This document shows, one piece after another, positions 56,982 to 64,000 of a stretch of DNA of 64,000 bases (its first letter is position 1; the number at the start of each line of letters is the position of its first letter). The position numbers and the translations under genes were made by a program. The DNA lies in the NCBI GenBank assembly GCA_014529385.2, contig CM043969.1:73576676-73640675 (forward strand). Reading direction: 5' to 3'. The notes below the pieces were generated by a model. The model saw only the letters and a program-made list of their open reading frames with translations. It had not been told where the DNA came from and searched no databases. The stretch comes from Adiantum capillus-veneris (Eukaryota; Streptophyta; Polypodiopsida; Polypodiales; Pteridaceae).

Positions 56982-58771
56982 TTACTTCATCCCTTGTATG
57001 CTTGGTTGGGGACCAAATTCAGACTTTGGAAGTTGATACTTTAGCCGTTTTGGAATCCAAATAAGTTCTTGACCTCTTTGTGCTTGAATCAGCTTCTTTA
57101 GAACCCAAATCTGAGTTATGGAATCTTGTGACTTTGTGATTTTCTTAGTCGTTCTTGCATACTTCGATTGGTTTCCTTTTGGTGTCGGATCTTGTGATTT
57201 TTCATTAGAGATCTTCATCTTGTTGATCCATACCTGCTTTTGGCTTAGCTGGCTCTTTGGTATCCCAGATTTGTTAAACTTCCGGCTTGTTTGTTTCTTT
57301 TGGCCTTGACTTATTACAGAGGCTGCTAGTGAGGGAGATGACTAGCTGGGGATGTCATAAGAATCATCATTGTCGCTACTACTATCATTCGCAAGGTTGA
57401 GTTCTGGAACTTTTCCTTTGTGGTTTGGCTAGCTATGGAAAGTTAATATCTATTCACTCTTGGATTGTTGTTTCTGGGAGGGCTTTTCTAGCCAATTGAT
57501 TACAACGTTGCTAGATCGTTGCCATGGTCTTCTTATTCTTGGTTGAGTCTTTTTTGCCTGTATAGGAACCCCATATGAGAATTCTTTTTGCAGTTGCATC
57601 ACCATTGGGGATTTTGTAATCCACTTTTGATGTACTTTATTGTGTATCAATGACATTGGTTCCTGCGTCTTTGATCTAGACAATCATAAAACCATGCATT
57701 AGTTAAAGTGTCATTCATGTCACCTACTGGGTTGTCTAGATTTTTGTTGTCGACATCTGCTTCAAGCTCCAAGTGTTCTACGGAGTCATAGAACTTGTCT
57801 TCTTCTTTAAAGGTCTTTTGATTTGTGACATTCCATTGTTTTCTCTTCATATTGGGAACTTGTTGATGCTTGGTTCTCTTTGTTTTCATGGATCACACTG
57901 ACTCATAAGGAATAACATCATAGACATGTTTATCACAAAACTTTGTTATGGGAGCATCAGCCACGGTGCACACATCCTGAGTAGCCAAGGTGTGTTTCCA
58001 TTCTAGTGTCTCTAATGCTTCTGCAGGAAAATGGTTATGGGATATAATCCTTATCTTCAATCGCCCTTTCTAGGATACACTCCTCTTGCTTTAAGATTGC
58101 ATGTTTCTCCACACATCCACAATTCTTTAAGCTTACCTAACGATGCTAGAAGTTATGATCCTACTATAGTAACGGAATCAAATTCTTCTACAACAGTTCT
58201 TGTCACATCCTTGTAGCTATGGTCCTTCAAGTTTATCCTTGTCATGGTTTCCATATGTCTAAGGTAGATATAGTCATAACCCCAATCTTGGACCATTTTC
58301 AATTGTTGCATGAATGGTCTTCCCAATATTATGTTCTAATTGTTCTTCTTGCCAAAATAAAAAATAGCAAAGGTATGCTCATAGTCAATGTCGCAAGAAG
58401 TAACACTACTTTTTCTAGCAGTCCTATGGGCTTTTCCATGTGTTCGTCTGCAAGCTAAAGTTTCAATATGGTAGCCCTCACTAAGGATTTTCCCCATTCT
58501 TTCCAAATCTCTTTTGGTACGATGGCAACACCAGCTCCACTGTCAAGGATTGCCATGGTTTTTGCACCTTAAAATTCCACAGGAAGAGTGGTGTTCCCAT
58601 CTTCTCCCTCATAGTACTCCATGGCCTAGTGTTTAGCTGAGGCATTTCAAGCTCTTTGATCCCTTGCTTGATTTGAGTCATTGGGGTTCTTATGCCAAAT
58701 TTCTCTAGGCATTTACACATAGTAGTCCACATGTTTGGTCTTATTCTGAGCAGATCGAATAACGTTATCAT
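56982..58771 (-). pseudogene. protease and charged linker, decayed copy
   Basis: On the minus strand the end of the linker (LFDLLRIRPNMWTTMCKCLE, about 58760) leads to the protease start at about 58520-58550, where plus-strand CTCCACTGTC marks a DSGA. The later part holds KEEDKFYDSVEHLELEADVD (57780) against the better copy's EEFYNSSEHLEVNNDAD, and a Lys/Gln-rich tail ending at 56982. Stops separate these parts. Confidence 0.68.
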
Positions 58772-59470
58772 ACAAGTGATTGGGTAGATAGATTATCTAT
58801 CAACCCTTTTGAATCAATGACCTTGCTGGAAGATAGTCTTTGTGATGGAATTGAAATAACATCTAACTTGGCCTCATGATCTCCCGTATAGGACGGTAGT
58901 GTTCTTAGTAAATGAAGTTGACTATCCATAGACTGTACATATCCTTTGTATTCCCAATATAATTGCACTTCTAAATTCATTTGAGATCCGGTATCAATTT
59001 CCTCTATTGGTGGAAGAAACACTCCTCTTCCATCACCAAACTAGTTTACTCTTCTACTTAGCTCACTGGCTTCATTGGCCTCTCCATTTGACAATTTGTC
59101 AAGACCATCTATTTCTTTACAACCCTCAGGTATAGCTAGGTAAAATAGCTCGAAAGAGTTATCCGTGGTATTCAACACTATTTTTGGTTTTGATGCTGAT
59201 TCCTTGAGCTTTGGTTCATGCTCATGACTAGAATTTGGCTCTTTTTGTTCTTGGTTTGGTGGGATTACTGGTGTAGGTGGAACAAGGATCACATCCTCAG
59301 GTTTTTCAAGTGGTGGTTCTAGTAAAGCTTGGGTTGTTCAAATCATTTTTTGGCACATTTCAAGCCTTTACTTTTCTAGTTTCGCATATGGATATGTCAT
59401 CCACCTATGTTCTTGGGTTTGGTTGTTTTTTAGCTACAATTCATAGACTTTCAATAGGGCATCTCTGATG
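58768..59470 (-). pseudogene. gag-protease linker, decayed copy
   Basis: Parts match 22347-23225: LPPIEEIDTGSQMNLEVQLY against LPPIEEFEARSQMNFDIHSQ, LRTLPSYTGDHEAKLDVISI against LKTLPSYLGEYEAKSEVRAI, and, before it, EIDGLDKLSNGEANEASELS. Conservation of this otherwise unknown region across two copies supports a real function in the family. Confidence 0.72.
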
Positions 59471-59651
59471 GCTCATTAACCTTCTCGACCAACATTGATC
59501 CTCTTGAACTATCACTTCTCAATTTATTTTCTATGGATGGTTCTTCAGGAGGTTGAGACGTCTGCGTAAGAGAAGGTGCAACCCTTTCCTCATGTTTTTT
59601 TATCTTCTCTTTAGCTTGGGTAAGCTCCTCAAGTAGGGATTTTTGCTCTCA

Positions 59652-60128
59652 TTACCTAGTCTTTCTAGCTTGCCAACTATTCTGTTTTCTCTTGGTTTTT
59701 TGACTAGGTGCATCGGTCTTTGGTTCACCCATCTCTAGACTTTCATCAATTTTGGTTTTTTGTGTCTCTGGGTTCTCATCAGCTTCTTGATCTTCCACTC
59801 TCGTAACTACTTGAACTGGTACGATGTTTTTGTTTTTTGAGCTAATGGGTAGCTGAACAATTCCTAAGACATTTGTAGTGATCTCTATGACTTGGTTTAG
59901 GCTTTTTGGATAGCCGGGGATCAAGTGGATGAGGCCACAATCAAGACAATATGCATTTACTTGAGTGATCTCCATCTGAGGACATTGTTTGACCAAGTGG
60001 TTGTCAAAGCTTTTGTGACACTCTAGTTGAGGAGCTTCTTCTTGCATTTTCCTCCTGGTTGTAAATATGCTCTGACCTAGCCTCAGGGAATGCACCTTTA
60101 AGAAACTATTCATATAACATGCGTTCAA
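59652..60128 (-). pseudogene. gag zinc knuckles and spacer, decayed copy
   Basis: CHKSFDNHLVKQCPQ keeps most of a first knuckle and CLDCGLIHLIPGYPK a second with its last Cys changed to Tyr. It then reads KNKNIVPVQVVTRVEDQEAD, in parallel with KNETIIPIQTVTRAQAQRVT of the better copy. This confirms that two consecutive knuckles are a family trait. Confidence 0.72.
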
Positions 60129-60317
60129 AAGGGAAACCCCCCTTTACATGCTTAAGTTAATAAAATGACCTCTTTTTCTTCAATAATTTACTGGTTTTTC
60201 TCTAAAATCAATTAAAAAACCCCTTTTGTTAAGTTAAGCTTCTTAAAATTTTAAAATCTTGGCAATTAAAATACCCATTCATTTGAACTAACATGGTAAC
60301 TCATGTCTAAGAGGTGA

Positions 60318-60334
60318 CCCCCCCCCCCCCCCCC
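60318..60334. repeat. homopolymer run of C
   Basis: About 16 consecutive C within the decayed gag spacer, an unusual run that may also be a sequencing weak spot. Confidence 0.85.
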
Positions 60335-60535
60335 GAAGACCTAGCTAAGTCTCTATTCACAAAGAGCTGCAATGTCCTTTCATCCATCTCATACCTTCTT
60401 TCTTCATGTTAGAACACAGGAGGTGAAGGTTGTACCAACCTCACCACTTCATGTGTTTCTCTCATCTTCTATCGCGTTGAAGGGCAATACCCACTTTGAT
60501 TGCTATAGTGCATTGTAGTTGGTACTAGTTCTTGT

Positions 60536-61976
60536 TTATTGGATGCTTCCATCATTGGTGTGTATCTCATGTCTATAGAAATTATAGCCTAGTAGTGGAT
60601 GTTGTTGTCTTAAGACAAATAGTGGTCTTGAAACTCCTACTAGACCTGGTGCATTCTCCATAGCGTATCTAGGTGGAGTAGGTGTTACTAAAATAGGTTG
60701 TACATACCTTTCCCTAGCATAGTCCATGCTATAGTAGCACTCTTCCTGTGTATGGTTTGTCCATTTTCCCTCAATTTTGTACCACTTAGGCTGCTCCCTT
60801 GGATCAGACTTTACAAGAGGAGTTAAAGTCTTGACCATTTTGTCGATAAAAATTTCTTAATCAATAAGTGCAATTGGTTTTGCAATGGACTCACTCATCT
60901 GGGAATCATTGTGTTGAGAGGATGTGCCATCCTCTTGACTCTTACAATCCTTTTCTTTATATTCCTCATAGTTCTCTATTAGATAAAGAGCTTCTTTGAT
61001 CAATTTGTTTAGTGCCATGCTCCTTATTTATGTAGATCCTTCTGAAGACCCGCATGTATCATTCCCTGGATAAAGATCATTATCAATCGTGCTTGCGTAG
61101 GCAGTTCCACTCTCGGATAGAGACCATGACATATTTTTTGAGTTGTAAATCTGCTTTGCATAGTGATTCGTCCTCTTTTTGCTTGAATCTATGAAGTTTT
61201 GAGACCGTATTGTGAGCTATGCCTTTCTGCAAGGATTCTTCGATGAATTCTTTGAACAACTCATTTAGAGTGTCTTTCCACTAAGTCAAACCATGTAGCC
61301 ATGTCATCTTCGAGTCAATCCAAATCCTATAAATTGTGTCGCAAAATCCAAAACTTTCTTTGCTCTTATTTCTCTTCTGAAAGCCGCTATGTGATCTCTT
61401 AGATCTTTATCTCCGGAGTATTTCTTGTTTACCCATTTCTGGACTTGGGACGGTCTAACTCGTCGATTGTCTATAAGCCTAACCATAGACTCTCCCAATC
61501 CTTCTCTTATTTTAGGCCTTCTATTATAACTAGGTTCTTCTTCAAAGGGATTGGTCATTCTATTGGAGATTGGTCCATTAAGAAGATTCACTTGAGGACG
61601 CATGTATGCCATCTTCTTCATTTCTCATTATTGCTCTAGGAGGGAATCCGGGTGGCTCCCTTTTTGGAATTCTCATGCTTGGTGGAGGTATTTGTTGTCC
61701 TTCATTGACCAAATATCCACCTATTTCTAATGCAGCCCGTGGACTTGTGCATTCTACAGCTCTATATTCTAGTCCATACTTGTCAACAACTATAGATTTC
61801 CATTGACAATCGACTTCATATGTAAAGATATATAAAAGCTTATAATTCGTCAGCTCTTCTTGGTATGGCTCTAAGCATCTATAAAGGTTGACCTCACTAC
61901 CGTCAATGTATCCATGCATTCCTTCACTCCCATGATTTGTCATCCAAATACTCTCAACAAATTTGGTCTTTATCAA
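60536..61976 (-). pseudogene. gag capsid region, decayed copy
   Basis: The 61304-61621 frame reads VRPSQVQKWVNKKYSGDKDL and KVLDFATQFIGFGL, aligned with the capsid of the better copy; 61578-61976 corresponds to its Tyr-rich region (YRCLEPYQEELTNYKLLYIF against FRCKEPYPNELSKDKVLYLF); 60536-60838 to the Pro-rich spacer (EQPKWYKIEGKWTNHTQEEC against KQPKWCAIEQNWRNHGMEEC). Frames are interrupted near 61.3 and 60.9 kb. Confidence 0.75.
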
Positions 61977-62000
61977 ACCGCAAGTTTGGAAGATCCATTA

Positions 62001-63168
62001 TGGGTAAATGCTCCTCTATCGCGCTAGGATCTCGCAGCTTGTATAAGCTAAGTTTGAATCCAAATTAGACATGATCTCTGGGCTTAACAACTCTAGATTA
62101 ATGAAATAAGACTTATACCAATGTGTTCAAGTATTTTGGTTAGGAAAAAGTCAAAACTATGTCCAAAAATGCGATTGCTCCTCACAATTCTCTCAAACTG
62201 TCACTTTTAGACATTCCTAACTTTTGGATGAATTTTGAGGCCTTACGGTTTTTGAATGTTGACCAACAATGAATGACCCAAAGGGTCTTAAATTTTTGTT
62301 TTGAGGTTGCGCTCAATCTCGTAGAGCTACTTTAGAGCTTCATTTTGATAAAAAAACGTTTCTCAATCCGATATCGAGAGCTCATGTTATGGCCAAATTA
62401 GCTTTCTATCGCATTCAATGTTCATGTAGGTCAATTCTGGCAATTTCAAAGTGTCAACACTAGATGCATGCCTTCCACTTAGAGGTGTTTTAATATATTT
62501 TTGAAATGATATATGGGATTCTAGGGTCAAGAGAAAGTTCTTTGACTGGTCAAAGTTCTTGTATGGCCTCAACATGTGCCAGGAGTATGTAAGGTCCCCG
62601 TCCAAAAAGGTCGGGGCGACTTGGAAGATAGCCTTCTTTATCCTCTAAATCCATTGATGACACCCTACTCCGAAAATTCGAACCAAGGATACGAGCAACG
62701 AAAGAGAAGAAGACTTCCACCTGATGTGTTCGTAGTTACAAGACCCTACGTCACAAGCCAGGTCGATGAGGTTAAAGGTTCTATGGACTTTAGATCTTAC
62801 ATTATAAGAGAAGAAATCCCTTTCACATATTAAGGATCCAAAAACAACGCCTTTTTCCCCGCGTTTAAGAGGCACGGCCGCCGTCCTTAAATCCGAAATA
62901 TGACGAGAGATAAATCTCTAACTAACTAAGGCAAAGTGAAAAGTACTCGACTAATCGAGTCCACCCATCCTTGACCGGCAACCTGAGGTGGTCCCCACTT
63001 TCCACACCGCACTCACCCTTCTTACCACACTGTTTAACACATACAAACAGTATTCCTTAACACAGGTTCTTTTATACAGCTCTTCAAACAATACCAAAAC
63101 AATTCAAATAAGGTCTAATGTAACAACCCTATTATTCAACAAAAATAACTTTCCAATTTCTCATGAGT
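62001..63168. other. no gene recognised
   Basis: Short frames. It includes a GGTCCCCGTCCAAAAAGGTC/GGGGCGAC segment at 62590-62615 and several restart points of AT-rich DNA. Confidence 0.35.
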
Positions 63169-63255
63169 TTGCCGCTACCCGCGGACTTCCTCTGTCTAAC
63201 CAACAGAGCCTTTGCACAGGATTTATTCGCTAACCGCGAATTGCGCAACCTTCCC

Positions 63256-63331
63256 ATCTCACTAACCGCGAGGCATCTCGCTAACCACCAGGCATCCCGC
63301 TACTCGCGAGGCATCTCACTACCCGCGAGAA
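63256..63331. repeat. four 19-bp tandem repeats
   Basis: ATCTCACTAACCGCGAGGC at 63256 is followed by three variants at 63275, 63294 and 63313. Two weaker relatives are at 63169 (CCGCTACCCGCGGAC) and 63225 (TTCGCTAACCGCGAATT). They lie downstream of a minus-strand exon, probably in an intron. Confidence 0.92.
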
Positions 63332-63607
63332 CAAAATATATTCTTTCAACAATTTTTCTCATTAAATGATTCATCAAACATGATCAACCAATTCTTCATA
63401 TCAATCAGAACCCACTTATCAAATAATAACAATTTATTAAGCAATAACAATTCAACAACAGTGACAATTTATCAAACAGTTCTTTCACTAATCTATGAAA
63501 ACATATGCTTGTTTCATGTGATTGAACAATCACGTTTCCGGTAGGTTTAAAGCAAGATCTAAGTTCATCTTACCGGTCAACTATGCATAATTATAAATTT
63601 GTCTTAC

Positions 63608-63784
63608 CGGATTTGGAGCGCGTGCGGTTAAATCCTGTGCTAGAGGTTGGACGGCTTCGACTTCTTCTTCGGTTGATGCTTCCGCATGAGATACGTTTGG
63701 AGTTGACACCTTTCTTCCCACCTTCCTTGGTGGTGCAATAGCATGGGCGTCCTTAGAACTTCGCGTTACACGCTTCGGAGCCAT
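63608..63784 (-). CDS. first exon of a minus-strand gene: MAPKRVTRSSK protein
   Basis: ATG 63784 is in a good context (AAGCTATGGCT). The exon gives 59 codons: a basic N-terminus (MAPKRVTRSSKDAHAIAPPR, KVGRKVS) and an acidic Ala-rich stretch (EASTEEEVEAVQPLAQ). It ends at a good donor, CCG/GTAAGACA (63608/63607), in phase 0; later exons would lie to the left but I cannot find them. Such basic starts occur in retroelement gag proteins as well as nuclear proteins. A TATA box sits about 200 bp upstream. Confidence 0.55.
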
Positions 63785-63989
63785 AGCTTTGGAATGGAGA
63801 AAAGAAAAGCTCCTTGTTGAAGAGAGAGAGTGTGTGTGTTCACAAATCAGGTGATGGCACGTCGACGATTGGAGATAGAGATGGATTGAAGGTGAGAGGC
63901 TAAGGGAGAGAGGCTTCCTCCAACGCGTCGTTGCGAGAGAGCTTCCGCTTCTGTAGATGTGTGTGTTCAAAGTGAGAGGAGAAGGGTCC

Positions 63990-63997
63990 TTTATATA
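63990..63997 (-). promoter_or_regulatory. TATA box
   Basis: On the minus strand CCTATATAAAGGACCCTTC lies 206-213 bases upstream of ATG 63784. A start site about 30 bases on, near 63960, is followed by a CT- and AC-containing 5' leader (GAACACACACATC, then CTCTCCCTT). Confidence 0.7.
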
Positions 63998-64000
63998 GGC

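Larger units (their letters stand above)
56982..62000 (-). mobile_element. second, decayed copy of the 17-26 kb Ty3 family, RT missing
   Basis: Minus-strand fragments correspond one by one to the better copy: gag 60536-61976, knuckle and spacer 59652-60128, linker 58481-59292, protease at about 58300-58540, charged linker 56982-57889. The order is kept, so this is one element. It lacks the outer N-terminal gag region and all of RT, RNase H and integrase. Confidence 0.78.

Overview
This window reads as nuclear DNA of a land plant with a repeat-rich genome. It holds Ty3 and Ty1 LTR retrotransposons, an En/Spm (CACTA) transposon with a TNP2-type transposase, a LINE fragment, spliceosomal introns, and very long (CT)n, (CA)n and (TA)n tracts. 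I see no ordinary housekeeping gene, tRNA, rRNA or CRISPR. A fern or another non-seed plant is my guess, from the mix of element types; the sequence alone does not prove it.

Layout. 1.4-6.8 kb: a Ty3 chromovirus with two LTRs, a primer-binding site, a gag remnant, a large internal deletion and a terminal chromodomain. 6.8-9.5 kb: microsatellites and eroded fragments. 9.6-12.6 kb: the 5' half of a Ty1/copia element, cut at 12,634 by a CACTA transposon that starts with a canonical CACTA terminus and carries a broken TNP2 gene on the minus strand (to about 17.35 kb). 17.4-26.2 kb, minus strand: a long Ty3-type gag-pol with an unusual order: gag with two zinc knuckles, linker, protease, RT, RNase H, two successive HHCC modules, integrase core, then a second protease-like domain. 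26.2-27.6 kb: its probable leader or LTR, with repeated palindromes.

28.3-38.7 kb is the most intriguing part: two convergent, intron-containing gene sets. On the plus strand are a coiled-coil/RING-H2-like protein and a reading frame with long acidic repeats ending in an FCP1/NIF-like HAD domain. On the minus strand is a transposase-like gene with SDGAASQFK and HGKG motifs. Introns of both sets, and the space between them, are filled with the same palindromic repeat family (core GTGCTATATAGCAC), which suggests one composite mobile unit, although I could not find its ends.

39.0-40.4 kb: an LTR with a TGGCGCC-type primer site. 41.1-43.0 kb: a foldback element and a LINE endonuclease remnant. 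45.4-46.8 kb: a second palindromic satellite (GCTAACTAGCATA). 47.3-48.2 kb: a decayed minus-strand gene. 50.7-52.5 kb: a short LTR element of the TRIM class with a 5-bp target duplication. 54.1-62.0 kb: a second, decayed relative of the 17-26 kb Ty3 element without RT. 63.6-64.0 kb: a promoter and first exon of a minus-strand gene that continues leftward.

Almost every coding region carries frameshifts or stops, many of them of the kind produced by loss of methylated cytosine (CGA to TGA, CAG to TAG). The window is best read as nested mobile-element remains in methylated chromatin.
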